A DNA stretch of 16,998 nt from HGM13634 sp045537285 (GTDB lineage Bacteria; Bacillota; Clostridia; TANB77; CAG-508). Shown here one piece after another: positions 6,780 through 15,183 of this stretch. The notes beneath the pieces are model-generated. The model searched no databases. It saw nothing but the letters and a program-made list of their open reading frames with translations, and was not told the origin of the DNA. The position numbers and the translations under genes were made by a program. Each line of letters starts with the position of its first letter. The first letter of the stretch is position 1. The DNA lies in the NCBI GenBank assembly GCA_045537285.1, contig JAZSPC010000019.1:1-16998 (forward strand), given 5' to 3'.

Positions 6780-7892
6780 TTAAATTTTTTCTTTTTTTAA
6801 TATATATTTTTCTTTAATTTTATCATAAATATATTGTAATCCCAATGAACCTGCTATCGCATAAATGACATATCCTATTTGCATTAATATTCTTAGGTTA
6901 GGTAGTTCGTAAATATATACCCATCCTTGCACAAATCGTGCTGTATCATAATATGGAATTTGTACTATGTAGCAGTTAATTAAGTATAGTATGAAATTTA
7001 ATAAAAATAAAACAAACATATGATGTGTCATAATCGCAAATGTGTTATTACTTATATAATTAACTAATTTATTCTTTCCCAACCATTTACTTAGTACTCT
7101 TGCAAGTCTTGTATAGAACAATATTCCTACTATTGAACTAATTAATGGTATTACTAATCCTTCTGCTCTAAAACTTGAAAATTCATGCATATTATAATTT
7201 AAGCTACCAAAAATTTTATATAAAATATAGTTTATTGAAAAAAGTATTATTAAATATGGTACAGTTGGAATCTTATCATCTTTTTCTTGCCATTTGTTTT
7301 TATATAAATAACCAAACTCAAAGAATAGTAAGAAAAACATTACTCTTAAAAAGATTAAACTATAATTAAGTGGTCTTATATAATACTGAAATACTAATGA
7401 TAATATATTTAAAATAACAAATATTCCTAATAATATTTCTTCTTTAAAACCTTTTATCTTTTTAGCTGTTTTATGAATAATTGCATAAGAAGCAGTTGTT
7501 AAAAATATTGCTGGTACAAAATATGCAGGATAATTAAATATAAATTGGCTATTGTTTGTAAATGGTTGTACAAAAAGTGTATATAAATTAATATCTGCTC
7601 CAAAATTTATAAATCCAAAATATTTTAATATGTTAATTATTATACCATAAACCAAATTTATTATTAAAAATGGCATTATTAGTTTCTTAAATTTATAATA
7701 TATGTACTTACCTATATTCTCTTCATTTTGTTCTTTATAGAAGTAACCTGAAATGAAAACAAATAAAGTTATAAATGGAAATATTTCTGTAAATGTAAAC
7801 AGTTCAGAAGGCATGTGGCAAAAAACTACAACTATTATTCCTATAACTGATAAAAGCATAAATTGTTCATTACTTTTTACCTTTGTTTTCAT
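6780..7892 (-). CDS. Membrane acyltransferase, acyltransferase-3 family
   Basis: The 370-residue product is almost wholly hydrophobic, with about ten membrane helices. The N-terminus carries the acyltransferase-3 signature: a catalytic-type histidine at H26 ('VVVFCHMPSE') followed by 'FVFISGYFYK' (about 45-54). A conserved basic segment 'YYKFKKLIMPFLI' comes next. Members move acyl groups (often acetyl or succinyl) onto sugars, lipids or cell-wall polymers. Here it starts 15 bases after the LtaS-like gene, so I infer it modifies the same polymer or a linked glycolipid. The acyl donor and acceptor cannot be told. The ribosome binding site is GGGGAA, and a strong terminator follows. Confidence 0.88.
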   Translation of the reverse strand: MKTKVKSNEQFMLLSVIGIIVVVFCHMPSELFTFTEIFPFITLFVFISGYFYKEQNEENIGKYIYYKFKKLIMPFLIINLVYGIIINILKYFGFINFGADINLYTLFVQPFTNNSQFIFNYPAYFVPAIFLTTASYAIIHKTAKKIKGFKEEILLGIFVILNILSLVFQYYIRPLNYSLIFLRVMFFLLFFEFGYLYKNKWQEKDDKIPTVPYLIILFSINYILYKIFGSLNYNMHEFSSFRAEGLVIPLISSIVGILFYTRLARVLSKWLGKNKLVNYISNNTFAIMTHHMFVLFLLNFILYLINCYIVQIPYYDTARFVQGWVYIYELPNLRILMQIGYVIYAIAGSLGLQYIYDKIKEKYILKKEKI

Positions 7893-7907
7893 TTAGTTCC
7901 CCTTTTC

Positions 7908-9824
7908 TTATTTCACTAATTTCTCATAAATATTGTATTTTATAAACAAATTACTCATTGTAAATTTGTTTGAAACACTTTGATTTACTATATCAACATA
8001 TCCATCTGGTATAGTTACATTTCCTTTTGCTACAAATCTTTCATCTGCTGCAAAATATGTTCCTAAATCAGTTACCCAGCTTCTGTCTGAGAAAATCGCA
8101 ATTCCATCATTATTACTTAATATATCTTGACCAATTATTAATCTTGAATCATATTCAATATCAAATAAATTTAATAATGTTGGTAAAACATCAATTTGAC
8201 TTCCTACCTTATCTACTTCTATTGTTTCTTCCATTTCACTATTCCAAATTATGAAATTACTTCTATTTACTTCTACAATTTCATCTCTTTCGTAAGTGCT
8301 TATAGAATTAATATCTTTCATAGATAGTGTATATGGGTAGTGGTCTCCTACTACTGCTAAAACTGTGTCTTCTAATACGCCTGCTTTATCCAATCTATTA
8401 ATTAATGTTTCTAATGCTCTATCTAATTCAATTTGTGCTGCCAAATATGCTTTTACTGCTGTGCTATATGGTAAATCTTTTACTAAATCTTTGTATCTTA
8501 ATGCTGTTGAATTTCCACCACCAAAGTTATATGGTGCATGACCAGAAACTGTGATATAGTAAGTTATAAATTTATCTTCTTTTGTATAGTAATCTGTTGT
8601 TGTTTTCATCATATCAACATCTCTTGGAAGCCACTTACTACTTATGAATTTTTCTAACCCGTTTCCAATTCCCATATATGAATCATAACCGAGTGTCCTC
8701 ATTGTGACTTGTCTTGAATAATAGCTGTATGTCCAGTTATGGAAAGCTTTTGCTGTATATCCTTCTTTCCCAAAACTATTTCCTAATGCATATCTAATAT
8801 CAGGACTATTGCTTTTCCACAAGTTTAATATTGTTTGTGATGGTATTAAGCCTGTTGTTGCTTGAAATTCTCCACCTGTTGTGCTTAAAAATACAGGTGA
8901 ATAGAAATTATTAAATACAAATCCTGAATTTGTTAATTTATATAAGGTTGGTGTTAATTCCTTATCTACTGCAATGCTATTAAAGCCTTCTGCTAAAATA
9001 AATATTAAATTTTTATCTTTAAAATATCCTGTATATTCATTTTTATTTGTTGGAGTAACTGAATCTATGTACTGATAAATACTTTTTAATGTTTCATCAT
9101 TTGTTTGTTCCTTTTTCTCTTCTAGCTTTAAATCCACTTCATTATATGAAACTTCTACTTCTGTTTTATCTTCTCCCAAATTATTACCAGCTTGAATTAT
9201 TACTTGTTCTTCAAATCCAAATAAAGTTCTATCTAAATCTAAACCTGTTGCTGTTAATACACCAAATTTTTCAATGTTTTTTTCTTGTGCATCTAATTTG
9301 TAATATAGGTTATATGCTGAATAAAGCTCATTTTTATCTAAATGTATTGCTCCATATTTTAAGCCCGTAACACCTAAAATAACTGCCAAGAAAATTAATA
9401 CTACTTTCTTACCATATCTTTCAAATTTTATCTTTTTATTAAAGATTATTAGTGCAATAAGTGGTAATAAGAATGCTAAAATAATTAATGCATTATTTAC
9501 AATTATTTCAACTACGACATCTGTATACCCCATTGCTCCACCTGCTAAGCCTAATGTTGAAAACGAAAATGGTATACTAAATAAATTAAAGAATACCGCT
9601 TGTACGCAAAAATATACTGATATAATAGAAGATACTGTTATTAATATAATCTTAGATATTTTTTCTTTAAATATATTGCATATTAAATTAAGTATTAAAA
9701 TTATTTGAGAACTAAATAACAATGTATATAATACATCAAAAGTATCTCCTGATTTTAGAATTAATGCTTTAAATAGCATTTCTAAGTATACAATTAAAAT
9801 TGTTAGTACATATATTACTTTCAT
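7908..9824 (-). CDS. LtaS-like sulfatase-family phosphotransferase
   Basis: The 638-residue product has about five N-terminal membrane helices (residues 1-155), a variable linker (160-265) and an extracellular alkaline-phosphatase-fold domain (270-590). The metal and catalytic residues of the lipoteichoic acid synthase group are present: E279 ('ILAEGFN'), the nucleophile threonine T315 or T316 ('LSTTGGEF'), H429 ('SGHAPYNF') and D494-H495 ('VVGDHYPY'). LtaS enzymes polymerise glycerol phosphate from phosphatidylglycerol. The 'STTGGEFQATTG' active site belongs to a variant group that may instead transfer phosphoglycerol to another acceptor. It is the first gene of a unit with an acyltransferase. 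I use the family name without a gene symbol because the product polymer is unknown. Confidence 0.92.
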   Translation of the reverse strand: MKVIYVLTILIVYLEMLFKALILKSGDTFDVLYTLLFSSQIILILNLICNIFKEKISKIILITVSSIISVYFCVQAVFFNLFSIPFSFSTLGLAGGAMGYTDVVVEIIVNNALIILAFLLPLIALIIFNKKIKFERYGKKVVLIFLAVILGVTGLKYGAIHLDKNELYSAYNLYYKLDAQEKNIEKFGVLTATGLDLDRTLFGFEEQVIIQAGNNLGEDKTEVEVSYNEVDLKLEEKKEQTNDETLKSIYQYIDSVTPTNKNEYTGYFKDKNLIFILAEGFNSIAVDKELTPTLYKLTNSGFVFNNFYSPVFLSTTGGEFQATTGLIPSQTILNLWKSNSPDIRYALGNSFGKEGYTAKAFHNWTYSYYSRQVTMRTLGYDSYMGIGNGLEKFISSKWLPRDVDMMKTTTDYYTKEDKFITYYITVSGHAPYNFGGGNSTALRYKDLVKDLPYSTAVKAYLAAQIELDRALETLINRLDKAGVLEDTVLAVVGDHYPYTLSMKDINSISTYERDEIVEVNRSNFIIWNSEMEETIEVDKVGSQIDVLPTLLNLFDIEYDSRLIIGQDILSNNDGIAIFSDRSWVTDLGTYFAADERFVAKGNVTIPDGYVDIVNQSVSNKFTMSNLFIKYNIYEKLVK

Positions 9825-9882
9825 TTTTACATCTTCCTTTTATTTATTAATATTATCTTTTTATGTTTTTATTCTAAAAATA

Positions 9883-9891
9883 ATTATAGCA
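9883..9891 (-). promoter_or_regulatory. Extended -10 promoter of the LtaS-acyltransferase unit
   Basis: The minus strand reads TGCTATAAT, a perfect -10 (9883-9888) with an extended TG, and gives a leader of about 50 bases. The -35 is weak. Confidence 0.68.
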
Positions 9892-9934
9892 CAAAATTTA
9901 GAATATTAAATAGAATTTTGTAAAATATACAATA

Positions 9935-9965
9935 AAAAAGCAGATAATTATTAGTTATCTGCTTT
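9935..9965 (-). terminator. Terminator of the YjdF-ABC transporter unit
   Basis: A perfect 11-base stem, AAAGCAGATAA (9937-9947) with TTATCTGCTTT (9955-9965), has a seven-base loop and is followed by a T-run on the minus strand. It lies eight bases after the stop at 9973. Its CAGATAA stem core is shared with the terminator at 6712-6745. Confidence 0.9.
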
Positions 9966-9972
9966 ATATATT

Positions 9973-12900
9973 TTATTCAGTTCTTAATGCTAACACTGGG
10001 TCTTTTTTAGCTGCTTGTTTTGATGGAATTATTCCACCTATTAAGGTTAAGACTACACTTAATATTACAAGTATTATTGCTCCCTCAGTTGGTAATACTG
10101 CTGTTATTCCCAAGTTTCCTGTTAATGTATGAATTAAATGATTTATTGGTATTAGTAATAACAATGATACTGCAATACCAAGTAAACCTGCAAATAATCC
10201 TACGATAAAAGTTTCTGCATTAAATATTGAAGAAATATTCTTTTTAGAAGCTCCTATTGCTCTTAATACTCCTATTTCTTTTGTTCTTTCTAATACTGAA
10301 ATATATGTTATTATTCCAATCATTATTGAAGATACAATTAATGAAATACTTACAAATGCAATTAGTACATAGCTTACACTGTCTACTATTACTTTTACAG
10401 ATGACATTAATATTCCAGTTATATCAGTATATTTTATAACTTTTTCATCGTCTTCTGCTTCCATTTTTGTATTGTAATTATCTATAAAGTCTAAGAATGC
10501 TTCTTTTGAATTAAAGTCTTTAAAATAGAAAGATATTGAACTTGGCTCATTAAAATCTTGATATCCTAGTGATATTAAGTTTGTAAATGCACTTTGTACA
10601 CTACTTGATGTAGTCATTGTTTGGAATAAACGTTTTAATTCATCTTCATCTAAATTAAATTTAAATGCTGATGCAATTTTCTTTTCATCTACATTAAATG
10701 AGCTTCCCATAGTTTGCATTAATTTAAGACTTAATTCTCCAACTTTACCTAATATTACTTTATTCATATTAGCTTCTGTCATGGCTGCTGCCATTTGGCT
10801 TGCACCTTGAACAACTTGTTCTTGGCTTACTATTGCATCTACCATTGTATCTACTGCATCACTTGCTAAAAATGCGCTTGGATTTTCTTTATCACTTGCC
10901 ATCATATTAATATATGCACTTAAAATTGGATTAATTGTTTGTGAATATATACCAGCAAATTGTGCTTTTGGAATTCCATACTGTGTTTCTAAATTTGCAA
11001 GTAATGCTAACGTTCCTTCTTGTGCCATATATTCATTTACAACATTTTCTACATCAGCAAGTTTTAAACTAGCAACACCTGCAACTGCATTTTTAGATAT
11101 ATAGTCTTTTAACATACCTTTCATTATACTAGATAATGTATCTAAATATGCTCTTTGCGCATTAGTTGTATCTGTTGTAATTGCAGAAGAAATTTCTCCC
11201 ATATATCCTTTGGTCATATTAGATATATCTTCTTCACTTATTTTCATTCCAAATGCTGATGATAATAATTCTGTGTCTATTGTTATCATGTCTTGAAAAT
11301 CTAATCCTGCTTCTTTGCTATCATCATCAAAACGTTTATTACTAAATACATTTACATCTTCGTTTGCTAATTGTTTTTTTACAATTTCAGATTTTGATGC
11401 TTTATCAATTATATGCTCTGTTAATGCTTTTGTATATGCAATACCTGTCGTTAATGTTGTTGCATTTGAACCTTCTTTTGCAGTAACAACTCCAACTATT
11501 TTTAAATCAGTTGCATTTTTATATACATCTTCCATAAATTCTTTATCTTCTGTCATACTTTCATAAATTTTATATTTCTTATTATATTTATATGTTTCTG
11601 TTGCATCAATTAATTTTAGTTCATGATTCATTAGTTCTTCATAAGTAAACTCTAATGGTTTATTCTTATTCTCAACCTTTTTACCTTCCATAATTTTAGA
11701 AATCATGTCTTCTAGTTCATCAACATCGCGTAATCCCAAACCATATACCAACATATCTGGCATTGCATTTGCCTCTGGTAATACTAAAATTACTTCATTG
11801 TATTCTTTTGGCCACCTTCCAGCTAAAACATCATATTGTGTTTTTAATGTTTCTTGGTCATCAATCATTTCATTGAATATTGATACACCCATACTCATAC
11901 TAGACATTGTTGAACTTCCACTCATTGATGCAAGCATTGTGCTTGGGTTTAATTGTTCTAACTCTTTACTACTATTTTTTGTATATATTAATGGGCTTAC
12001 ACTATATTGATATTTTATTAGTGAAACCATTTTATCTACTTCTGCTTTATTTTCTTCTAAATATTTCTTAAATGATGTTAAATCATTTGTACCTATTTTA
12101 GAAAACATATCAGTTATTACTTGTGATTCTTTAACTTTTCCATCTTCTCCATTTTCATCTCCTTGTGCAACCATTGATAAAAGCATTGATGTTGTATCTG
12201 CTGTTTCTGCGGTTACTGTTAAAGGATAAGAAGTTAAAGTATCTTCTTGAATTTGGTCTATATAGTTTTGGAAACCAGTTGATAATGATAATATTAAAGC
12301 TATACCAATTATACCTATTGAACCCGCAAAAGATGTTAAAATTGTGCGCCCCTTTTTAGTAAGTAAATTGTTTAAACTTAATGATAATGCAGTTAAAACA
12401 GACATTGATGCTTTTCCTAAATTTTTATGTTTTGGTTTTTCTAACTTTTCTTCGTCTGGATTAAATGGATTTGTATCTCCGATAATTTTTCCATCTCTTA
12501 ATTTTACAATACGAGTTGAATATTCTTCTGCAAGTTCAGAGTTATGTGTAACCATAATTACTAATCTATCATTTGCTACTTGTTTTAAAAGCTCCATAAC
12601 TTGTACACTAGTATCGCTATCTAATGCGCCTGTTGGCTCATCTGCAAGTAATATATCCGGATTATTTACCAAAGCTCTTGCAATGGCCACTCTTTGCATT
12701 TGACCACCAGACATTTGGTTAGGCTTTTTATGTGCTTGTTCTTTTAATCCTACTTTATCTAATGCTTCTAGTGCTCTTTTCTTTCTCTCTTTTTTTGAAA
12801 TTCCACCTATTGTTAAAGCAAGTTCAACATTTGATAAAACAGTTTGATGTGGTATTAAGTTATAGCTTTGGAAAACAAAACCTATTGTATGGTTACGATA

Positions 12901-13137
12901 TGAATCCCAATCTCTGTCTTTATAGTTTTTAGTTGAAACATTATTAATTATTAAATTACCACTATCATATCTATCTAATCCACCTATAATATTAAGTAAT
13001 GTAGTTTTTCCAGAACCTGATGGTCCTAAAATTGATACAAATTCATTATCTCTAAAATTTAAACTTACATCACTTAAAGCATTCTGAACTAAATCACCTG
13101 TTGTATATTGTTTTGATATTTTCTTTATTTGTAGCAT
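9973..13137 (-). CDS. ABC transporter ATPase-permease fusion, MacB/FtsX type with a very large ectodomain
   Basis: The 1054-residue product begins with a complete ABC ATPase: Walker A GPSGSGKT (38-45), Q-loop Q90, signature MSGGQ (142-146), Walker B 'DILLADE' (161-167) and H-loop H198. An FtsX-type permease follows: helix 1 at about 265-288 and three C-terminal helices (about 922-946, 975-1000, 1020-1040) with the 'LERTKEIGVLRAIGAS' motif (949-964). Between helix 1 and helix 2 lies an extracellular insertion of about 630 residues, largely helical and acidic and without cysteine-rich or obvious catalytic motifs. MacB-type transporters move envelope lipids or peptides, or transmit force across the membrane, rather than importing nutrients. 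The usual MacB is about 650 residues. It follows the YjdF-like gene by 17 bases and ends at a strong terminator. Confidence 0.94.
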   Translation of the reverse strand: MLQIKKISKQYTTGDLVQNALSDVSLNFRDNEFVSILGPSGSGKTTLLNIIGGLDRYDSGNLIINNVSTKNYKDRDWDSYRNHTIGFVFQSYNLIPHQTVLSNVELALTIGGISKKERKKRALEALDKVGLKEQAHKKPNQMSGGQMQRVAIARALVNNPDILLADEPTGALDSDTSVQVMELLKQVANDRLVIMVTHNSELAEEYSTRIVKLRDGKIIGDTNPFNPDEEKLEKPKHKNLGKASMSVLTALSLSLNNLLTKKGRTILTSFAGSIGIIGIALILSLSTGFQNYIDQIQEDTLTSYPLTVTAETADTTSMLLSMVAQGDENGEDGKVKESQVITDMFSKIGTNDLTSFKKYLEENKAEVDKMVSLIKYQYSVSPLIYTKNSSKELEQLNPSTMLASMSGSSTMSSMSMGVSIFNEMIDDQETLKTQYDVLAGRWPKEYNEVILVLPEANAMPDMLVYGLGLRDVDELEDMISKIMEGKKVENKNKPLEFTYEELMNHELKLIDATETYKYNKKYKIYESMTEDKEFMEDVYKNATDLKIVGVVTAKEGSNATTLTTGIAYTKALTEHIIDKASKSEIVKKQLANEDVNVFSNKRFDDDSKEAGLDFQDMITIDTELLSSAFGMKISEEDISNMTKGYMGEISSAITTDTTNAQRAYLDTLSSIMKGMLKDYISKNAVAGVASLKLADVENVVNEYMAQEGTLALLANLETQYGIPKAQFAGIYSQTINPILSAYINMMASDKENPSAFLASDAVDTMVDAIVSQEQVVQGASQMAAAMTEANMNKVILGKVGELSLKLMQTMGSSFNVDEKKIASAFKFNLDEDELKRLFQTMTTSSSVQSAFTNLISLGYQDFNEPSSISFYFKDFNSKEAFLDFIDNYNTKMEAEDDEKVIKYTDITGILMSSVKVIVDSVSYVLIAFVSISLIVSSIMIGIITYISVLERTKEIGVLRAIGASKKNISSIFNAETFIVGLFAGLLGIAVSLLLLIPINHLIHTLTGNLGITAVLPTEGAIILVILSVVLTLIGGIIPSKQAAKKDPVLALRTE

Positions 13138-13154
13138 CTATATGCCTCCTAAAA

Positions 13155-13868
13155 TTAAAGTTTAACATCCTCTTCATTATTATCTTTTTTCTTTGCTTGT
13201 TCATTCTTTTTTAACTCTGATATAAACCACTTATCAAAAAAGTTATTAAACAATGTATCATTTTGTTGTTTTATATATAGCCAACCAAATATACATGCAA
13301 TACCTGCACCGGTCGCATCTACAATTAAATCATTCATTGTATCTACTAATCCATCTTCTCCTGGTAATCTAAATCTTTGCATGTTGTAGCCAAATAATCT
13401 ATCTGAACCATATTCGAAAAACTCCCAAAACACACCAATAGTTAATGCAAAACAAAATGCGAAGATTATAACAAAGGCTGGACTTAAATTTACATTTTTA
13501 TCTCCTTTTTCATTTAATAAATATACAAAAAGGAAACCTATCATTCCAAGTACTGTTCCAGATATTGTATGAAGCATTAAATCCCACCATTTAACTGTTG
13601 TATAGAATCCGCTCATTTCGCCTAATACTTGTGATGCAAAGATAAATAAGGTAATTACTATTTGTAACCCATTTGGTAGATATACTCCAAATCTTTTTTC
13701 TAATATACTAGGATAATATGTCATTGCAAATGTTAATATTATTAAAAAATCTTGACTATGGTCTGAAACTATCCAACCTCTTACATATAGAATAATTAAA
13801 GCTATTCTAACTAAGTTTGATATAATCATATTTGTTTTACTTCTTGTATATAATTTTTCTTCCTTCAT
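13155..13868 (-). CDS. YjdF-like (DUF2238) membrane protein
   Basis: The 237-residue product has about six membrane helices and a charged cytoplasmic tail ('KKNEQAKKKDNNEEDVKL'). The landmarks of the DUF2238/YjdF group are clear: 'WWDLMLHTISGTVLGM' (about 93-108), 'GVFWEFFEYGSDR' (about 144-156) and 'GLVDTMNDLIVDATGAG' (about 172-188). The acidic and histidine residues inside helices are the conserved core. The function of the group is not established. It is the first gene of a unit with the large ABC transporter, 17 bases upstream of its start, which suggests a shared envelope role. Two candidate promoters and direct repeats lie in front of it. Confidence 0.88.
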   Translation of the reverse strand: MKEEKLYTRSKTNMIISNLVRIALIILYVRGWIVSDHSQDFLIILTFAMTYYPSILEKRFGVYLPNGLQIVITLFIFASQVLGEMSGFYTTVKWWDLMLHTISGTVLGMIGFLFVYLLNEKGDKNVNLSPAFVIIFAFCFALTIGVFWEFFEYGSDRLFGYNMQRFRLPGEDGLVDTMNDLIVDATGAGIACIFGWLYIKQQNDTLFNNFFDKWFISELKKNEQAKKKDNNEEDVKL

Positions 13869-13898
13869 AATTTACTCCTCTAAAATTTAGTGTAAAAT

Positions 13899-13931
13899 AT
13901 TTTATCATTCTTTTATGAATTTTTTGTGAAT
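13899..13931 (-). promoter_or_regulatory. Candidate second promoter with tandem operator repeats
   Basis: On the minus strand two tandem 11-base units, ATTCACAAAAA and ATTCATAAAAG (13910-13931), directly precede an extended -10-like TGATAAAAT (13899-13907). Direct repeats of one helical turn in the -35 region are typical of OmpR/PhoB-class response regulators. This is an inference from spacing only. Confidence 0.35.
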
Positions 13932-13968
13932 TATTATATTTTTATTCATATTATTTTTTATCATGCTG

Positions 13969-13997
13969 ATTATATCTCTAAATGTATTAGATTACAA
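13969..13997 (-). promoter_or_regulatory. Promoter of the YjdF-ABC transporter unit
   Basis: On the minus strand there is TTGTAA (13992-13997), a 17-base spacer and a perfect TATAAT (13969-13974). It would give a leader of about 90 bases. Confidence 0.72.
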
Positions 13998-14007
13998 TAT
14001 TTAACAG

Positions 14008-14042
14008 TAAAAAAATACTCTATACAATGTATAAAGTATTTT
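14008..14042 (-). terminator. Terminator of the redox operon
   Basis: An inverted repeat, AAAATACTCTATAC with GTATAAAGTATTTT, has one mismatch and a three-base loop. It is followed on the minus strand by seven T, then ACTG. It lies about nine bases after the stop at 14051. Its sequence almost repeats the terminator at 3731-3765. Confidence 0.9.
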
Positions 14043-14050
14043 AGATCATA

Positions 14051-14197
14051 TTATTCATTTTCCTCAACATCTTGATAATATTCTATCCCTATCTCATAGT
14101 TTTCTTTTATTTCTTCTTTAATATTATCTACTGGCTTTTTTCTTACCTTTTTAGCTTCTGCTTTTATCTTGTTTTTCTCTTTTTGTAATTCATCCAT
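14051..14197 (-). CDS. 48-residue charged peptide
   Basis: A short gene with a textbook ribosome binding site (GGAGG, five bases before the ATG at 14197) begins 15 bases after the Dps stop. The product starts MDELQKEKNKIKAEAKK and ends YYQDVEENE. The N-terminal half is strongly basic and the C-terminal half acidic, mostly helix-forming, with no membrane helix and no cysteine. It is the last gene of the operon and runs into a strong terminator. I do not recognise a family. The position and ribosome binding site argue that it is real; a role with Dps, such as DNA or protein contact, is speculation. Confidence 0.78.
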   Translation of the reverse strand: MDELQKEKNKIKAEAKKVRKKPVDNIKEEIKENYEIGIEYYQDVEENE

Positions 14198-14212
14198 ATT
14201 AACCTCCGAAAA

Positions 14213-14650
14213 TTATTCTGTGCATTGTTTTAACATCCAAAGCTTTTTAGTATAATCTTCTATAATGTCATCCATTAATGCTGATGTTTTTGTTTCTGAG
14301 TTTGTATCTGCTAAGTTTTTAATATTTTTAGCATCTTGTAAAAGCATAGAATAGTCTTTAATAAGCTCATTTAAAATTAAGTTAGAATCAACCTTTTTAT
14401 TTTCCGCTTCTGTAATTTTGGTTCTATTTAAATAATCTTTTAAAGTTCCAAGAGGCTCACCTTCTAATGATAAAATATGTTCTGCTATTTCATCAATTTT
14501 TTCATTTACTTCATCATAGTATTCTTCAAGTTTTGCATGGATTGTAAAAAAATCTTTTCCTTTAATATTCCAATGATAATTTTGTAATTTACGATAAAAA
14601 ACATTTAAGTCACTTAAAAAAGTATTTAAATTATTTAATATATCTTCCAT
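14213..14650 (-). CDS. dps: Dps-family ferritin-like protein
   Basis: The 145-residue product has the full Dps ferroxidase set with exact spacing: H26 ('NYHWNIKG'), H38, D53 and E57, equivalent to H31, H43, D58 and E62 of Listeria Dps. The family's 'EGEPLGTLKDYLN' turn follows. Dps forms dodecamers in the cytoplasm, oxidises iron with hydrogen peroxide and stores it, protecting DNA. There is no long lysine-rich N-terminus, so DNA binding by a tail is unlikely. The gene sits 63 bases after the thioredoxin stop and 15 bases before the 48-residue peptide. The leader contains a small inverted repeat ATTAT-CTTC-ATAAT (14680-14693), too simple to assign to a regulator. Confidence 0.93.
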   Translation of the reverse strand: MEDILNNLNTFLSDLNVFYRKLQNYHWNIKGKDFFTIHAKLEEYYDEVNEKIDEIAEHILSLEGEPLGTLKDYLNRTKITEAENKKVDSNLILNELIKDYSMLLQDAKNIKNLADTNSETKTSALMDDIIEDYTKKLWMLKQCTE

Positions 14651-14713
14651 AGTAAAATCTCCTTTTCTATTTTTTATATATTATCTTCATAATTTAAATA
14701 CTTTATTCGTTTT

Positions 14714-15169
14714 CTATTTTACTAAATTTAAAATTTGTGATTTACTTACAAGTCCAACAGATTTATTTGCTACTTCTCCATTTTTTATTACTACCAAAGT
14801 TGGTATTGACATTACTTGATATTTAATAGCTAACTCTTGTTCATCATCAACATTTACTTTTACAACTTTTATATCTTCATTTTCATTTGCTACTGCTTCT
14901 ACAACAGGTGATAACATCTTACAAGGTCCACACCAATCAGCATAAAAATCAACTAATACAGTTTTATCACTTTTTAATACCTCTTCTTCAAAACTTGCGC
15001 TTGTTACTTTTAAAACTTCCATTTTCTTTTCCTCCTCATTATTGTTTATTTCGTTATTTGACAGCCCTAAACTATTGTCAGTATTTTGACTATCTAAAAA
15101 CATATTTAACATTATTAATACAAGAATAAATATAACTGTTAAAACTATAACCCATATTTTTTTATTCAT
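14714..15169 (-). CDS. Membrane-anchored thioredoxin, with a likely internal start for a cytoplasmic form
   Basis: The 151-residue product has an N-terminal signal anchor (residues 5-24), a polar Asn/Glu-rich linker (26-49) and a classical thioredoxin domain (50-151) with WCGPC (C80, C83) and cis-proline P123. The anchored form would face outside and could take electrons from CcdA, whose gene ends 14 bases upstream. A second ATG at codon 50 (15020-15022) is preceded by a perfect GGAGG eight bases upstream, inside the linker codons. Starting there gives 102 residues with cysteines at 31 and 34, the layout of ordinary cytoplasmic thioredoxin. Two products from one gene are therefore possible. 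That is inference; the longer form has its own start directly after ccdA (GGAGG-like site). Confidence 0.93.
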   Translation of the reverse strand: MNKKIWVIVLTVIFILVLIMLNMFLDSQNTDNSLGLSNNEINNNEEEKKMEVLKVTSASFEEEVLKSDKTVLVDFYADWCGPCKMLSPVVEAVANENEDIKVVKVNVDDEQELAIKYQVMSIPTLVVIKNGEVANKSVGLVSKSQILNLVK

Positions 15170-15183
15170 TTTTCCTCCCTATA

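Noticed and set aside
14680..14693. Inverted repeat ATTAT-CTTC-ATAAT before dps as a PerR or Fur box
   Set aside because: The half-sites are in the wrong order for a Fur or PerR box, and such short AT repeats arise often by chance.
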